Shown: positions 49,793 through 60,142, counted from the first letter of the stretch. The stretch is DNA of 64,000 bases from Pseudomonas sp. JUb42 (GCF_024807945.1 NZ_JANUFD010000004.1:248001-312000); one strand, 5' to 3'. Program-made: numbers and translations. The notes: a model not told the origin generated them from the sequence alone.

Positions 49793-51667
49793 TTAGAACT
49801 TCTCGATCTTCGCCTTGCTTTCCAGCTGGGCGCGGAACGATGCGAAGTCCTGCTGGCCAGAGCGGGAGGCCAGGAAGCGGCGGTACTGCACCTTCTCCTG
49901 ATCGGTCGGCGCGGCTGCGTGATTGACGCCATTGAGGCGTACGATCACAAAGCTGCCATCGGCGGCGGTCAGGCTGGAGTAGACCGGCTTGTCCTTGCCT
50001 TCAGGCTTGGGCATGCGGAACAGCGCTTGCAGCACGGATGGCTCCAGGCCTTCCTGGCTGCGGGTGGCTGCTTCGACAACCTTCCAGCTCACACCGTCCT
50101 GCTTGGCAGTCAGCGGGATCTTGCCGTCACGCAGGCCAGCCAGCAGGGCATCGCCCTTGGCCTTGACCGCGTCGCTGGCATGCTGCTTGAGCAACTGGGC
50201 ACGGATCGCGTCAGACACAGCGGCCAATGGCAACTGTTCTGGCTGGCGATGCTCTTTCGAGCGAACCACCACGGCGGTCTCGGGATCCAGCTCGATCACA
50301 CTGCTGTTAGCCCCCTCTTCCAGCACTTCCGGGCTGAATGCCGCCTGGATGACCGCACGATTGGCGATAATGCCGTCAGCACCACCGTCGCGACCGAATG
50401 CCGGAGTGGTCTGCACTTTCAGACCCAGGTCCTGAGCCGGTTGGGCCAGGTCGGAGGCTTCGAATGCAGCGTCTTCAAGCTGCTTGCTGACATCGACAAA
50501 CTTCTGCTCGACCAGGTCGGCTTTCAGATCGTGCGTCAGCTTGTCTTTCAGACTGGCGAAGGTCGGCACCGAAGGCGCTTCAACACCCAACAGCTTGATC
50601 AGATGCCAGCCAAATTCACTGCGAACCGGCGCCGAAACCTGATCCTTGTTCAAGGCATACAGGGACTCTTCGAACGCTGGATCGTAAACGCCCTTGCCGG
50701 CGTAGCCCAGGTCACCGCCCTTGGCAGCCGAACCCGGATCCTGAGAGAACTCCTTGGCCAGGGCCGCAAAGTCTTCACCCTTGGCCAGACGCTGCTGAAT
50801 CTCTTCGACCTTCGCTTTTGCCTGGGCATCGTTCATCTTGTCGTTGACTTCGATGAGGATGTGCGCGGCACGGCGTTGCTCGGCCAGATTAGCGATTTCT
50901 TTCTGGTAGGCAGCCTGCAAATCGGCGTCCTTGACCTGCACCTTGTCGAAGAAGGCAGACTTCTTCAATTCGATGTAATCAAGTACGACTTGCTCCGGGC
51001 TCATGAACTCTTTGGCGTGTTCGTCGTAATGCGCCTTGATTTCGTCGTCGGTCACTTTCGCGGCGGCAACATCGGCAGGCAGGGTCAGCGTAGCGAAATC
51101 GCGTGTCTGTTTTTCCAGACGGGCGAAGGCCTCGACCTCAGCATCAGTGACGAACGCACTGCCGGCGATACCGGCACGCATCTGGCCGATCAGCATTTCC
51201 TGGGTCAGCATCTGACGGAATTGCATGCGACCGAAGCCCAACTGACGGATGACCTGATCGAAACGATCGGCATTGAACTTGCCGTCGACCTGGAATTCCG
51301 GCATTTGCAGGATCTGCTGATCCAGCGCCGCTTCAGAGAAGCCGAACTTGGCGTCATGGGCGCCCTGCAGCAGCAGCTTGCGATCAATCAGGCCCTTGAG
51401 GGCCGACGTGCGCAGCATTTTATCGTCCAGCAGTGCAGGATCGAAATCCTTGCCCAGCTGTTGCGCCAGCTGACGGCGTTGCAGGTCGGCAGCCTGGCTC
51501 AGCTCGGTCTGGGTGATTTCTTCACCGTTGACCTTGGCCGCGTCCTGACTGGTACTGGTGGCCCGGAACAAGGCATCGAAGCCCGTCAAAGCCATCAACG
51601 CCATGATCACGCCGATGATTGTTTTGGCAATCCAGCCTTGTGAATTGTCCCTGATGTTCTGCAGCAT
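49793..51667 (-). CDS. ppiD: Periplasmic folding chaperone PpiD (parvulin-type, membrane anchored)
   Basis: The 624-residue protein has an N-terminal inner-membrane anchor (IIGVIMALMALTGFDALF, about 18-35), a SurA/trigger-type helical domain, and a parvulin peptidyl-prolyl isomerase-like domain at about 265-355 (RRAAHILIEVNDKMNDAQA and ALAKEFSQDPGSAAKGGDLG, FGWHLIKL). It helps fold newly exported outer-membrane and periplasmic proteins. It follows hupB on the same strand, the standard hupB-ppiD order of gamma-proteobacteria. Confidence 0.95.
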   Translation of the reverse strand: MLQNIRDNSQGWIAKTIIGVIMALMALTGFDALFRATSTSQDAAKVNGEEITQTELSQAADLQRRQLAQQLGKDFDPALLDDKMLRTSALKGLIDRKLLLQGAHDAKFGFSEAALDQQILQMPEFQVDGKFNADRFDQVIRQLGFGRMQFRQMLTQEMLIGQMRAGIAGSAFVTDAEVEAFARLEKQTRDFATLTLPADVAAAKVTDDEIKAHYDEHAKEFMSPEQVVLDYIELKKSAFFDKVQVKDADLQAAYQKEIANLAEQRRAAHILIEVNDKMNDAQAKAKVEEIQQRLAKGEDFAALAKEFSQDPGSAAKGGDLGYAGKGVYDPAFEESLYALNKDQVSAPVRSEFGWHLIKLLGVEAPSVPTFASLKDKLTHDLKADLVEQKFVDVSKQLEDAAFEASDLAQPAQDLGLKVQTTPAFGRDGGADGIIANRAVIQAAFSPEVLEEGANSSVIELDPETAVVVRSKEHRQPEQLPLAAVSDAIRAQLLKQHASDAVKAKGDALLAGLRDGKIPLTAKQDGVSWKVVEAATRSQEGLEPSVLQALFRMPKPEGKDKPVYSSLTAADGSFVIVRLNGVNHAAAPTDQEKVQYRRFLASRSGQQDFASFRAQLESKAKIEKF

Positions 51668-51732
51668 GCGTCCCCCAAAACGGTTGAACTAACTAACCAA
51701 CCGCTGAGCGTGGGTAGAAAGCGGATAGAAGA

Positions 51733-51756
51733 AAGGCGCATCCGAGGATGCGCCTT
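51733..51756 (-). terminator. Intrinsic terminator after hupB
   Basis: AAGGCGCATC / GATGCGCCTT is a perfect 10-bp stem with a CGAG (CTCG on the minus strand) loop, followed on the minus strand by TTCTTCT. It would stop the abundant hupB transcript before ppiD. Confidence 0.75.
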
Positions 51757-51887
51757 CTCGTAAATCGCGAAGCGGACAGGCTCGTTAACGAGACCCGGAT
51801 GACAGACAGGTATTGCGACCGGCTGGTTTACCGCTCCGCTACCACAGCAGCTATACGCCGCTGCGGCAGGGCAAAGGCGAGAAGAAC

Positions 51888-52160
51888 TTAGTTGACAGCT
51901 TCTTTCAGTGCTTTACCGGCTTTGAAGCCTGGTTTCTTGGCAGCTGCGATTTCCAGCGTCTTACCAGTCTGAGGGTTACGACCGATGCGAGCAGGACGGT
52001 CGGTAACAGAGAACGTACCAAAGCCAACCAGTACCACAGAGTCGCCAGCCTTCAGAGCGCCAGTGACGGATTCGATTACTGCGTCCAGCGCACGGCCAGC
52101 AGCAGCTTTCGGGATATCAGCAGATGCAGCGATAGCATCAATCAGTTCCGACTTGTTCAC
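51888..52160 (-). CDS. hupB: DNA-binding protein HU-beta
   Basis: The 90-residue nucleoid protein starts [20 protein letters not shown] and has the HU signature [20 protein letters not shown] (DNA-gripping arm) and the ending [15 protein letters not shown]. It bends and compacts DNA as a dimer. Translation starts at GTG 52160, preceded by AAGGGGA six bases upstream; upstream in-frame sequence is leader. A strong sigma-70-like promoter is at 52254-52283, and a terminator follows the gene, so it is a single-gene transcript between lon and ppiD. Confidence 0.97.
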   Translation of the reverse strand: MNKSELIDAIAASADIPKAAAGRALDAVIESVTGALKAGDSVVLVGFGTFSVTDRPARIGRNPQTGKTLEIAAAKKPGFKAGKALKEAVN

Positions 52161-52253
52161 TCTAAGTCCCCTTATGTCTATATTTGAGATATTTCTAAGT
52201 TTTTGGTTTAAGCAAAACGGGCGCTGAAGGCCAACTGACACTAGAAGAGCCGC

Positions 52254-52283
52254 TTTATAACAAGGGCTCCAAAAAGCTGTCAA
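52254..52283 (-). promoter_or_regulatory. hupB promoter
   Basis: On the minus strand TTGACA (52283-52278) and TTATAA (52260-52255, or TATAAA one base on) are spaced 17 bases, an almost ideal sigma-70 promoter. It implies a leader of roughly 90 bases before GTG 52160. Confidence 0.8.
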
Positions 52284-52299
52284 GGAAGGCCTCCCAGAC

Positions 52300-54696
52300 T
52301 TAATGCGTGCTAATTCTTTCCTTAGAGTCAGACTCGCGCTTTTCATCCTTTGCCACCATATCGGAAGCTACATCCGGCAAGGGCTCCGGCGCGTATTGCA
52401 GCGCAATTTGCAGGACTTCGTCAATCCATTTAACTGGCTTGATTTGCAGATCCGCCTTGATGTTGTCAGGAATTTCCTTCAAATCGCGTACGTTTTCTTC
52501 CGGAATGATCACAGTTTTGATCCCACCCCGGTGCGCAGCAAGAAGTTTCTCCTTCAAACCACCGATGGCCAGCACCTGCCCACGCAGGGTGATTTCCCCG
52601 GTCATGGCCACGTCCGCACGCACAGGGATCGAGGTCAGGGCCGAAACCAGGGCCGTGCACATGCCTACGCCAGCGCTAGGGCCGTCTTTGGGCGTTGCCC
52701 CTTCCGGCATGTGGATATGAGTATCGCGCTTCTCATGGAAGTCCAGGGGAATCCCCAGGCTCTTGGCCCGGCTGCGCACTACGGTCAGTGCTGCGGTGAT
52801 GGATTCGACCATGACATCGCCCAGGGAACCGGTCTTGATCAACTGGCCCTTGCCCGGTACGACAGCGGCTTCGATGGTCAGCAATTCGCCGCCCACCTGA
52901 GTCCATGCCAGGCCGGTCACCTGACCGATCTGATCCTGCTGCTCGGCCAGGCCGTAGCGGAATTTACGCACACCGAGGAAGTGCTCGAGCATTTCGGCAC
53001 TGACGCGCACCGAAAAACGCTTCTCCATCGCGTGTTCCTTGACCGCCTTGCGGCAGACCTTGGCAATCTGGCGCTCCAGACCACGTACGCCCGCTTCACG
53101 GGTGTAATAGCGGATGATGTCGCGGATCGCCTCTTCCTCGAACTCCAGCTCGCCTTTTTTCAGGCCGTTGGCAGTAATCTGCTTGGGCGTGAGATATTTG
53201 GTGGCGATATTGATCTTTTCGTCTTCGGTGTAGCCAGGCAGGCGAATGACTTCCATCCGGTCCAGCAGTGCTGGCGGGATGTTCATGGAGTTCGCGGTGC
53301 ACAGGAACATTACGTCGGACAGGTCGTAGTCGACTTCCAGGTAATGGTCGTTGAAATTGTGGTTCTGCTCCGGATCGAGCACCTCAAGCAGCGCCGAGGC
53401 CGGGTCGCCGCGCATGTCGCTGCCCATTTTGTCGATTTCGTCGAGCAGGAACAGTGGGTTGCGCACGCCCACTTTCGTCATCTTTTGTATCAATCTTCCT
53501 GGCATCGAACCGATGTAAGTCCGGCGGTGACCACGGATTTCCGCTTCATCACGCACACCACCCAGGGCCATACGCACGAACTTGCGATTGGTGGCGTGGG
53601 CGATGGACTCGGCCAGGGAGGTTTTACCGACACCCGGTGGGCCTACCAGACACAGGACCGAACCACGAATTTTCTTCACGCGCTTCTGCACGGCGAGATA
53701 TTCGAGAATGCGTTCCTTGACCTCTTCCAGACCGTAATGGTCGGCATCGAGAATGTCTTCGGCACGAGCCAGGTCCAAACGCACCTTGCTCTGGGCTTTC
53801 CACGGCACCTGGACCAGCCAGTCGATGTAAGAGCGCACCACGGTCGCTTCAGCCGACATCGGCGACATCTGCTTGAGCTTGTTCAGCTCGGCAGTCGCCT
53901 TGGTCAGGGCGTCCTTGGGCAGGCCGGCGGCATCGATACGCTTTTTCAGCTCTTCGATCTCGTTGTGACCTTCTTCGCTGTCGCCGAGCTCTTTCTGAAT
54001 GGCCTTCATCTGCTCGTTCAGGTAGTACTCGCGCTGACTGCGCTCCATCTGTTTCTTGACCCGCCCGCGGATGCGCTTCTCGACCTGCAACAGATCGATT
54101 TCAGCGTCCAGCAGAGCGAGTACGTGCTCGACACGCGCGGGCAGGTCGATGATTTCGAGAATTTCCTGCTTCTGCTCGATCTTCAGGGCCATGTGCGCCG
54201 CCATGGTATCGACCAGGCGACCCGGCTCATCGATGCTGTTGAGCGAGGACAGGACTTCGGCAGGGACCTTCTTGCCCAACTGCACGTATTGCTCGAACTG
54301 CGCCAGCAGGCTGCGCACGAACACTTCGGATTCACGATCAGGGGCGTCTACTTCGTCGATCAGCACCACTTCGGCGCGACAATGGCCGTCAACCTCGATG
54401 AAGCGCTCGACGGAACCGCGCTGCTCGCCCTCGACCAGCACTTTGACCGTGCCATCCGGGAGTTTCAGCAGCTGCAGGACGGTGGCAATAGTGCCGACGC
54501 TGTAGAGCGCATCTTCGCCGGGATCATCATCGGCAGGATTTCTTTGCGCGAGCAGGAGGATTTGCTTGTCGCCCGTCATCGCAGCCTCAAGGGCTTCGAT
54601 AGACTTCTCGCGCCCCACGAACAGCGGGATAACCATGTGCGGATAAACCACAACATCTCGCAATGGCAAGAGAGGCAATTCAATGGTGGTTTTCAT
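52300..54696 (-). CDS. lon: ATP-dependent protease Lon
   Basis: The 798-residue cytosolic protease has an N-terminal substrate domain ([20 protein letters not shown]), an AAA+ module with Walker [10 protein letters not shown] (about 349-357) and Walker [12 protein letters not shown], and the serine-lysine protease domain with catalytic Ser674 in [11 protein letters not shown] and Lys in [12 protein letters not shown]. It degrades misfolded and regulatory proteins. A sigma-32-like promoter candidate lies upstream at 54754-54782. Its end is 140 bases before the hupB start. Confidence 0.97.
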   Translation of the reverse strand: MKTTIELPLLPLRDVVVYPHMVIPLFVGREKSIEALEAAMTGDKQILLLAQRNPADDDPGEDALYSVGTIATVLQLLKLPDGTVKVLVEGEQRGSVERFIEVDGHCRAEVVLIDEVDAPDRESEVFVRSLLAQFEQYVQLGKKVPAEVLSSLNSIDEPGRLVDTMAAHMALKIEQKQEILEIIDLPARVEHVLALLDAEIDLLQVEKRIRGRVKKQMERSQREYYLNEQMKAIQKELGDSEEGHNEIEELKKRIDAAGLPKDALTKATAELNKLKQMSPMSAEATVVRSYIDWLVQVPWKAQSKVRLDLARAEDILDADHYGLEEVKERILEYLAVQKRVKKIRGSVLCLVGPPGVGKTSLAESIAHATNRKFVRMALGGVRDEAEIRGHRRTYIGSMPGRLIQKMTKVGVRNPLFLLDEIDKMGSDMRGDPASALLEVLDPEQNHNFNDHYLEVDYDLSDVMFLCTANSMNIPPALLDRMEVIRLPGYTEDEKINIATKYLTPKQITANGLKKGELEFEEEAIRDIIRYYTREAGVRGLERQIAKVCRKAVKEHAMEKRFSVRVSAEMLEHFLGVRKFRYGLAEQQDQIGQVTGLAWTQVGGELLTIEAAVVPGKGQLIKTGSLGDVMVESITAALTVVRSRAKSLGIPLDFHEKRDTHIHMPEGATPKDGPSAGVGMCTALVSALTSIPVRADVAMTGEITLRGQVLAIGGLKEKLLAAHRGGIKTVIIPEENVRDLKEIPDNIKADLQIKPVKWIDEVLQIALQYAPEPLPDVASDMVAKDEKRESDSKERISTH

Positions 54697-54753
54697 GATT
54701 TCGCCTCTACGGCGGCCAAACGGCCGTGGACAGGTGGAATGAGCTTGAATTCA

Positions 54754-54782
54754 AGATGGGGGTAGCTTCCTGAAAAAACAAG
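54754..54782 (-). promoter_or_regulatory. Candidate heat-shock (sigma-32) promoter of lon
   Basis: On the minus strand CTTGTT (54782-54777) and CCCCATCT (54761-54754) are spaced 15 bases, matching the CTTGAA / CCCCATnT pattern except for two bases of the -35. This fits the known heat-shock control of lon. Confidence 0.5.
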
Positions 54783-54802
54783 CGCTGATGCAGGAAATGC
54801 AA

Positions 54803-54822
54803 AAGGGGCCCGAAGGCCCCTT
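54803..54822 (-). terminator. Terminator after clpX
   Basis: AAGGGGCC / GGCCCCTT with a TTCG tetraloop on the minus strand, followed by TTGC and further T residues, lies 24 bases after the clpX stop. Confidence 0.75.
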
Positions 54823-54845
54823 CTTGTTTCACGCAGCAGTGTGAC

Positions 54846-56129
54846 TCACGCCTCAGGAGCAACCTTGGCAGGCGGCTCGCTGTTTTCGTAGATCAACAAC
54901 GGCTTGGAAGTACCGTCGATCACGCTTTCGTCGATGACCACCTTGCTGACGTCAGTCTGCGAGGGGATCTCGTACATGGTGTCGAGCAGCACGCCCTCCA
55001 GGATGGAGCGCAGGCCACGGGCACCGGTCTTGCGCTCAAGCGCGCGACGGGCAACCGATTTCAACGCATCGGTGCGGAATTCCAGGTCCACACCTTCCAT
55101 CTCGAACAGCTTGGCGTATTGCTTGGTCAGAGCATTTTTCGGCTCGGTCAGAATCTGCATCAATGCAGCTTCGTCCAGCTCGTCCAATGTCGCCAGGACC
55201 GGCAGGCGGCCGACGAACTCGGGGATCAGGCCAAATTTGACCAGATCGTCGGGCTCGACTTCACGCAGCGATTCACCAACCTTCTTGCCTTCTTCCTTGC
55301 TGCGGACTTCGGCGTTGAAACCGATACCGCCCTTGGTGGAACGGTTCTGGATAACTTTTTCCAGGCCCGAGAATGCGCCACCGCAGATGAACAGGATATT
55401 GCGCGTGTCCACCTGCAGGAACTCCTGCTGGGGATGCTTGCGGCCGCCTTGGGGCGGTACGGAAGCCACGGTGCCTTCGATCAGCTTCAGCAGAGCCTGC
55501 TGAACGCCTTCGCCGGACACGTCACGGGTAATGGAAGGGTTGTCGGATTTGCGCGAAATCTTGTCGATTTCGTCGATGTAGACAATACCCATCTGGGCCT
55601 TCTCTACGTCGTAATCACATTTCTGCAACAGCTTCTGAATAATGTTTTCCACGTCCTCACCCACATAACCGGCTTCGGTCAGGGTGGTGGCGTCGGCGAT
55701 GGTGAACGGAACATTGAGCAGGCGCGCCAGGGTTTCAGCGAGCAGCGTCTTGCCGGAGCCCGTAGGGCCGATCAGCAGGATGTTGCTTTTGCCCAGTTCA
55801 ACGTCATCGTTTTTCTTGTCGCGCTGATTCAGACGCTTGTAGTGGTTGTAAACCGCTACGGCCAGAACCTTTTTCGCACGCTCCTGGCCAATTACATACT
55901 GATCCAGGATGCCACTGATTTCTTTCGGCGATGGCAATTTATGCGCACTGCTTTCGGCCTGGGCTTCCTGCACCTCCTCGCGGATGATGTCGTTGCACAG
56001 GTCGACGCACTCGTCGCATATAAAGACCGAGGGGCCGGCAATCAATTTGCGTACTTCATGCTGGCTTTTGCCGCAGAAGGAGCAATAGAGCAATTTGCCG
56101 TTGTCCTCGCCGTTGCGGGTGTCAGTCAT
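54846..56129 (-). CDS. clpX: ClpX ATPase subunit of the ClpXP protease
   Basis: The 427-residue unfoldase has the zinc-binding domain (Cys16, Cys19, Cys38, Cys41 in YCSFCG and ICDECVDLC), Walker A GPTGSGKT at 121-128, Walker [11 protein letters not shown], the [20 protein letters not shown] segment and the pore GYVGED loop, all typical of ClpX. The IGF-type loop for ClpP docking should lie in the GGIGFNAEV region. It unfolds tagged substrates and feeds them to ClpP, encoded just upstream on the same strand. Confidence 0.97.
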   Translation of the reverse strand: MTDTRNGEDNGKLLYCSFCGKSQHEVRKLIAGPSVFICDECVDLCNDIIREEVQEAQAESSAHKLPSPKEISGILDQYVIGQERAKKVLAVAVYNHYKRLNQRDKKNDDVELGKSNILLIGPTGSGKTLLAETLARLLNVPFTIADATTLTEAGYVGEDVENIIQKLLQKCDYDVEKAQMGIVYIDEIDKISRKSDNPSITRDVSGEGVQQALLKLIEGTVASVPPQGGRKHPQQEFLQVDTRNILFICGGAFSGLEKVIQNRSTKGGIGFNAEVRSKEEGKKVGESLREVEPDDLVKFGLIPEFVGRLPVLATLDELDEAALMQILTEPKNALTKQYAKLFEMEGVDLEFRTDALKSVARRALERKTGARGLRSILEGVLLDTMYEIPSQTDVSKVVIDESVIDGTSKPLLIYENSEPPAKVAPEA

Positions 56130-56174
56130 TCGATCGATCCAATCCGGTAGGCTTGCAACACAAGATGAAGGCTA

Positions 56175-56198
56175 TTGCGGGCTTTTTCAAGCCCGCAA
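56175..56198 (-). other. Stem-loop between clpP and clpX
   Basis: TTGCGGGCTT / AAGCCCGCAA is a perfect 10-bp stem with a 4-base loop in the 111-base clpP-clpX gap. It lacks a T tract on the minus strand and may cause partial termination or protect the clpP message. Confidence 0.6.
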
Positions 56199-56240
56199 GT
56201 GATCAGAGCAGCCGACCAACCTTATTTTGCGCTGCTGGGT

Positions 56241-56876
56241 TTAAGCAGGGCGCTGGCTGATCACTTCATCGATCAACCCATACTCACGCGCGGCTTCGGC
56301 ACTCATGAAGTTATCGCGGTTGGTATCACGCTCGATCTCTTCCAGGGTGTGCCCGCTGTGCTTGGCCATCAGCGTGTTGAGACGCTCGCGGATGAAGAGG
56401 ATTTCCTTGGCATGGATTTCGATATCCGAAGCCTGGCCCTGGAAACCGCCCAGTGGCTGGTGAATCATCACGCGTGAGTTCGGCAGGCAGTAACGCTTGC
56501 CTTCGGCACCGGCGGTCAACAGGAACGCGCCCATGCTGCAGGCCTGACCGATACAGGTGGTCGAAACGTTGGGCTTGATGAACTGCATGGTGTCGTAGAT
56601 CGACATGCCTGCAGTCACCGAACCGCCCGGTGAGTTGATGTAGAGATGGATATCCTTGTCCGGGTTTTCCGCTTCAAGGAACAGCAGTTGCGCACAGATC
56701 AGGTTGGCCATGTAGTCTTCTACCGGACCTACCAGAAAGATCACTCGCTCCTTGAGCAGGCGCGAGTAGATGTCATAGGCGCGTTCGCCACGGGCGGACT
56801 GCTCGATAACCATCGGGACCAGGCCGCCTGCGGCCTGGATGTCAGAGTGCTGCTGAATATAAGAATTGCGGGACAT
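56241..56876 (-). CDS. clpP: ClpP protease subunit
   Basis: The 211-residue serine protease forms the proteolytic chamber used by ClpX and ClpA. The triad is Ser114 (GQACSMGAF), His139 (VMIHQPLGG) and Asp184 (IERDTNRD). The N-terminal axial loop region is [20 protein letters not shown]. The start at 56876 gives the usual MSRNSYIQQ of Pseudomonas ClpP; an in-frame ATG at 56885 has GGGAG only 3 bases upstream and cannot be excluded. It lies between tig and clpX in the standard order. Confidence 0.96.
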   Translation of the reverse strand: MSRNSYIQQHSDIQAAGGLVPMVIEQSARGERAYDIYSRLLKERVIFLVGPVEDYMANLICAQLLFLEAENPDKDIHLYINSPGGSVTAGMSIYDTMQFIKPNVSTTCIGQACSMGAFLLTAGAEGKRYCLPNSRVMIHQPLGGFQGQASDIEIHAKEILFIRERLNTLMAKHSGHTLEEIERDTNRDNFMSAEAAREYGLIDEVISQRPA

Positions 56877-56915
56877 GTCCTGCATTCACTCCCAAATAGT
56901 CATGGCTTGAATACG

Positions 56916-56943
56916 CATAAGCCAGCACGAAGGCTGGCTTATG
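56916..56943 (-). other. Stem-loop between tig and clpP
   Basis: CATAAGCCAGC / GCTGGCTTATG is a perfect 11-bp stem with a 6-base loop in the 91-base gap, 24 bases after the tig stop. It could terminate or process the tig transcript. Confidence 0.65.
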
Positions 56944-56967
56944 GGTGTTTTCGAACGAGAGAAAAAA

Positions 56968-58278
56968 TCAGTCGGCTGTTGGAGCTTCTACCGGCTTGAC
57001 TGCTTCTTCGTAGGAGACCGATTTGTCGGTCACGCTAGCTTTCTGCAAAACAGTATCCACAACTTGTTCTTCCAGCACAACCGAACGCACTTCGTTCATT
57101 TGCTGTTCGTTCTTGTAGTACCAGGCCACAACCTGCTCAGGCTCCTGATAAGCGGAAGCCATTTCCTGGATCATCTCGCGAACGCGGGCGTCATCAGGCT
57201 TGAGTTCGAACTGCTTGACCACTTCAGCAACGATCAGACCCAGCTCGACGCGGCGCTTGGCCTGCTCTTCGAACAGCTCGGCCGGCAGTTGGTCAGGCTT
57301 GATGTTGCCACCGAACTGCTGAACCGCTTGCACGCGCAGACGGTTGACTTCGTTTTCCAGCAGGGCTTTCGGTACTTCGATCGGGTTGGCGCTCAGCAAG
57401 CCGTCCATTACCTGATTCTTGACCTTGGACTTGATAGCCTGACGCAGCTCGCGCTCCATGTTCTTGCGAACTTCGGTGCGGAAGCCGTCGATGCCGGTTT
57501 CCTTGATGCCGAACTGCTTGAAGAACTCTTCGTTCAGCTCAGGCAGCTTAGGCTCGGAAACAGTGTTGACGGTAACGGTGAACTCAGCAGCTTTACCAGC
57601 CAGCTCCAGATTCTGGTAGTCCTCTGGGAAGGTCACGTTCAGCACGCGCTCTTCGCCAGCCTTGGCGCCCACCAGACCGTCTTCGAAGCCCGGGATCATG
57701 CGGCCGGAACCCAGAACCAGCTGGGTGCCGGTGGCCGAACCACCTGCGAAGACTTCACCGTCGACCTTGCCGACGAAATCGATGTTCAGCTGGTCTTCGT
57801 TCTGGGCAGCGCGATCGGCCACTTCGAAACGAACGTTCTGCTTGCGCAGGATTTCCAGCATGTTGTCCAGATCGCTGTCAGCGACTTCGGCCGACAGACG
57901 CTCTACAGCGATCGACTCGAAACCGGCAACGGTGAACTCCGGGAACACTTCGAAGGTGGCTACGTATTCCAGATCCTTGCCCTTTTCAAAGGACTTGGGC
58001 TCTACGGAAGGAGCACCTGCCGGGTTCAGCTTTTGCTCGACAACAGCTTCGTAGAACGAAGCCTGGATGACTTCGCCCAGTGCATCCTGACGCGCGCCTT
58101 CTTCGTAGCGCTGACGGATCACGCTCATTGGCACCTTGCCAGGGCGGAAGCCTGGAATCTTGGCATTGCGTGCAGTCTGCTGCAGACGCTTGTTGACTTC
58201 AGTCTCGATGCGTTCGGCAGGCACGCCAATGGTCATGCGGCGCTCAAGAGCGGAAGTATTTTCAACAGAAACTTGCAT
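56968..58278 (-). CDS. tig: Trigger factor
   Basis: The 436-residue ribosome-associated chaperone has the N-terminal ribosome-docking signature GFRPGKVP (about 44-51), an FKBP-like isomerase domain ([20 protein letters not shown] at about 160-180), and the long helical C-terminal arms. It shields nascent chains at the exit tunnel. ATG 58278 has GAGGAATATCC upstream and matches the family start [14 protein letters not shown]; the open frame starts six codons earlier. It heads the tig-clpP-clpX-lon block. Confidence 0.96.
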   Translation of the reverse strand: MQVSVENTSALERRMTIGVPAERIETEVNKRLQQTARNAKIPGFRPGKVPMSVIRQRYEEGARQDALGEVIQASFYEAVVEQKLNPAGAPSVEPKSFEKGKDLEYVATFEVFPEFTVAGFESIAVERLSAEVADSDLDNMLEILRKQNVRFEVADRAAQNEDQLNIDFVGKVDGEVFAGGSATGTQLVLGSGRMIPGFEDGLVGAKAGEERVLNVTFPEDYQNLELAGKAAEFTVTVNTVSEPKLPELNEEFFKQFGIKETGIDGFRTEVRKNMERELRQAIKSKVKNQVMDGLLSANPIEVPKALLENEVNRLRVQAVQQFGGNIKPDQLPAELFEEQAKRRVELGLIVAEVVKQFELKPDDARVREMIQEMASAYQEPEQVVAWYYKNEQQMNEVRSVVLEEQVVDTVLQKASVTDKSVSYEEAVKPVEAPTAD

Positions 58279-58589
58279 GGATATTCCTCGTTGCACAGAC
58301 GTTAGCCGGCCGTTTCCCGACCCCAGAATCTAAGGGCAAGCATTCTAGTGGGTCGAACTCAAGAAGTCACCCTACTGAAAAAGGGCAAATTAGGGTGCCG
58401 GAGACAGGCGGACAGCTGAGGGCAATCGGGACTGCCTTCCATCTGCCAAAAAGGTGTCTGGCCCGGCCTTTATATAAAGGAAGGAATACGCAGACCCTGA
58501 CACCGCCTCCAACCATGAAACACGCCCCGCAAGACCGGCGGCAGCCTGGGCTGACTGACCTGCGGCACGAAAAACAAAACGCTGAAACA

Positions 58590-58616
58590 AAAAAAGCCGC
58601 ACTAGGCGGCTTTTTC
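58590..58616 (-). terminator. Terminator of the tRNA operon, within the gap 58279-58623
   Basis: AAAAAGCCGC / GCGGCTTTTT with an ACTAG loop lies 8 bases after the tRNA-Leu 3' end on the minus strand and is followed by T residues. The rest of the 345-base interval 58279-58623 should contain the tig promoter. I found no convincing hexamers and no gene; the reading frames across it run into the tRNA and look spurious. Confidence 0.85.
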
Positions 58617-58623
58617 TATTGTC

Positions 58624-58708
58624 TGGTGCGGACGGAGAGACTCGAACTCTCACACCTTGCGGCGCTGGAACCTAAATCCAGTGTGTCTACCAATTCCACC
58701 ACATCCGC
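58624..58708 (-). tRNA. tRNA-Leu (anticodon UAG)
   Basis: The 85-base minus-strand gene folds as a class II tRNA with a long variable arm, opening GCGGATGTGGTGGAATTGGT. The anticodon stem-loop CTGGA-TTTAGGT-TCCAG gives UAG, and the T-arm is GAGAGTTCGAGTCTCTC. The CCA end is encoded. It reads CUA and probably other CUN codons. Confidence 0.96.
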
Positions 58709-58727
58709 GTTTCAAGCTTTTAAAGCA

Positions 58728-58756
58728 AAGGCGCCAGATTATAAGTCTGGCGCCTT
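58728..58756 (-). other. Stem-loop between tRNA-His and tRNA-Leu
   Basis: AAGGCGCCAGA / TCTGGCGCCTT is a perfect 11-bp stem with a 7-base loop in the 61-base spacer of the tRNA operon, followed on the minus strand by TGCTTTAAAAG. It may be a processing signal or a partial terminator. Confidence 0.6.
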
Positions 58757-58769
58757 CTTTGTTCGAATA

Positions 58770-58846
58770 TGGGGTGGACGATGGGGATCGAACCCACGAC
58801 AACAGGAGTCACAATCCTGTGCTCTACCAACTGAGCTACGCCCACC
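58770..58846 (-). tRNA. tRNA-His (anticodon GUG)
   Basis: The 77-base minus-strand gene has an encoded extra G at position -1 opposite C73, the identity feature of tRNA-His. It has the D-arm GCTCAGTTGGTAGAGC, anticodon loop TTGTGAC (GUG) and T-arm GTGGGTTCGATCCCCAT, with an encoded CCA. Confidence 0.97.
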
Positions 58847-58894
58847 ATATTGCGTTGTGACGTTACATCTTACTTGTGCCAAAGCTGCCTTTAG

Positions 58895-58971
58895 TGGCGC
58901 ACCCGGCAGGACTCGAACCTGCGACCATCCGCTTAGAAGGCGGATGCTCTATCCAGCTGAGCTACGGGCAC
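58895..58971 (-). tRNA. tRNA-Arg (anticodon UCU)
   Basis: The 77-base minus-strand gene starts GTGCCCGTAGCTCAGCTGGA. It has the anticodon arm CCGCC-TTCTAAG-CGG with UCU, T-arm GCAGGTTCGAGTCCTGC and encoded CCA. It is the first of three tRNA genes transcribed from a promoter at about 59105-59133. Confidence 0.97.
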
Positions 58972-59104
58972 TTATATAATCTGCATTCTTTAACGACTAC
59001 AAATTAAAGGCTTTCATCACATCGAGCCAATTTGCAACTCTGACCGACCGAATCAACCAGTGCTAGCTTAACCAGTGCTGGGCTCTGCCCGACAAGTGCG
59101 ACGA

Positions 59105-59133
59105 ATCTTATAGACGAGCCTTGAGGTCGTCAA
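59105..59133 (-). promoter_or_regulatory. Promoter of the Arg-His-Leu tRNA operon
   Basis: On the minus strand TTGACG (59133-59128) and TAAGAT (59110-59105) are spaced 17 bases and followed by a GC-rich discriminator, typical of stable-RNA promoters. It lies about 130 bases upstream of tRNA-Arg in the 294-base gap to folD; an alternative -10, TATAAG, overlaps it. Confidence 0.6.
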
Positions 59134-59265
59134 CTCTTTTTCAAAAAAAATTCAGTTAGATAAAGGAGTTAGCGGAATATGCCGAGCAAGCGCCTTTGCC
59201 CCTGCGTCATGACATGCGAGAATGCGCGCTCTTTTTCAATCCCTCTCGATGGTTAATCACCCGTC

Positions 59266-60120
59266 ATGACTGCAAAACTAATCGACGGCAAAGCGATCGC
59301 CGCAGGCCTGCGCCAGCAGATCGCCAAACGTGTCGCCGAACGTCGCCAACAGGGCCTGCGTACGCCGGGCCTGGCGGTGATTCTGGTGGGCAGCGATCCT
59401 GCATCCCAGGTCTATGTCTCGCACAAGCGCAAGGATTGCGAGGAAGTCGGCTTTATTTCCAAGGCCTACGATCTTCCTGCGCAAACTACCCAGGCCGAAC
59501 TCACCGACCTGATCGACAGCCTCAATGACGACGCCACTATCGACGGCGTGCTGCTGCAACTGCCGCTGCCGGAGCATCTGGATGCATCGCTGCTGCTGGA
59601 GCGCATTCGTCCGGACAAGGACGTCGACGGCTTCCATCCCTATAACGTCGGTCGCCTGGCCCAGCGCATCCCCCTGCTGCGCCCCTGCACACCGAAAGGG
59701 ATCATGACGCTGCTGGAAAGCACTGGCGTTGATCTCTACGGGATGGACGCAGTGGTCGTTGGCGCCTCCAACATCGTCGGTCGCCCGATGGCGATGGAAC
59801 TGTTGCTGGCCGGCTGCACCGTGACCGTAACCCACCGTTTCACCAAGGATCTGGCCGGCCATGTCGGCCGCGCTGATCTGGTGGTAGTGGCTGCCGGCAA
59901 GCCGGGTCTGGTCAAGGGTGAATGGGTCAAGGAAGGCGCCATCGTCATCGACGTCGGTATCAACCGTCAGGACGACGGCAAGCTGGTTGGTGACGTGGTG
60001 TACGAAACCGCCCTGCCCCGTGCCAGCTGGATCACGCCAGTACCGGGCGGCGTAGGCCCGATGACCCGCGCCTGCCTGCTGGAAAACACCTTGTACGCGG
60101 CAGAAACCCTGCACAGCTGA
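59266..60120 (+). CDS. folD: Bifunctional methylenetetrahydrofolate dehydrogenase/cyclohydrolase
   Basis: The 284-residue cytosolic enzyme interconverts 5,10-methylene- and 10-formyl-tetrahydrofolate. Conserved elements are the catalytic Tyr-x3-Lys in [31 protein letters not shown], the NADP-binding [18 protein letters not shown], and the ending [16 protein letters not shown]. Length and start ([12 protein letters not shown]) match FolD. It is divergent from the tRNA operon and shares a bidirectional terminator with the ABC binding-protein gene downstream. Confidence 0.96.
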   Translation: MTAKLIDGKAIAAGLRQQIAKRVAERRQQGLRTPGLAVILVGSDPASQVYVSHKRKDCEEVGFISKAYDLPAQTTQAELTDLIDSLNDDATIDGVLLQLPLPEHLDASLLLERIRPDKDVDGFHPYNVGRLAQRIPLLRPCTPKGIMTLLESTGVDLYGMDAVVVGASNIVGRPMAMELLLAGCTVTVTHRFTKDLAGHVGRADLVVVAAGKPGLVKGEWVKEGAIVIDVGINRQDDGKLVGDVVYETALPRASWITPVPGGVGPMTRACLLENTLYAAETLHS

Positions 60121-60142
60121 TCAGTGCAGCAGCGCACAAATG

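Noticed and set aside
51757..51887. Possible small RNA or tRNA between the hupB terminator and hupB stop
   Set aside because: No cloverleaf, no promoter and no terminator of its own could be seen; it reads as hupB 3' untranslated sequence.
52303..54765. 820-codon plus-strand open frame opposite lon
   Set aside because: It is the antisense shadow of lon. Its length reflects codon usage of the real gene, and it has no recognisable domain.
58390..58979. Open frames running through the tRNA-Leu, tRNA-His and tRNA-Arg genes
   Set aside because: They translate tRNA sequence (for example MRVRVSPSAP), a common artefact, and lack ribosome-binding sites.
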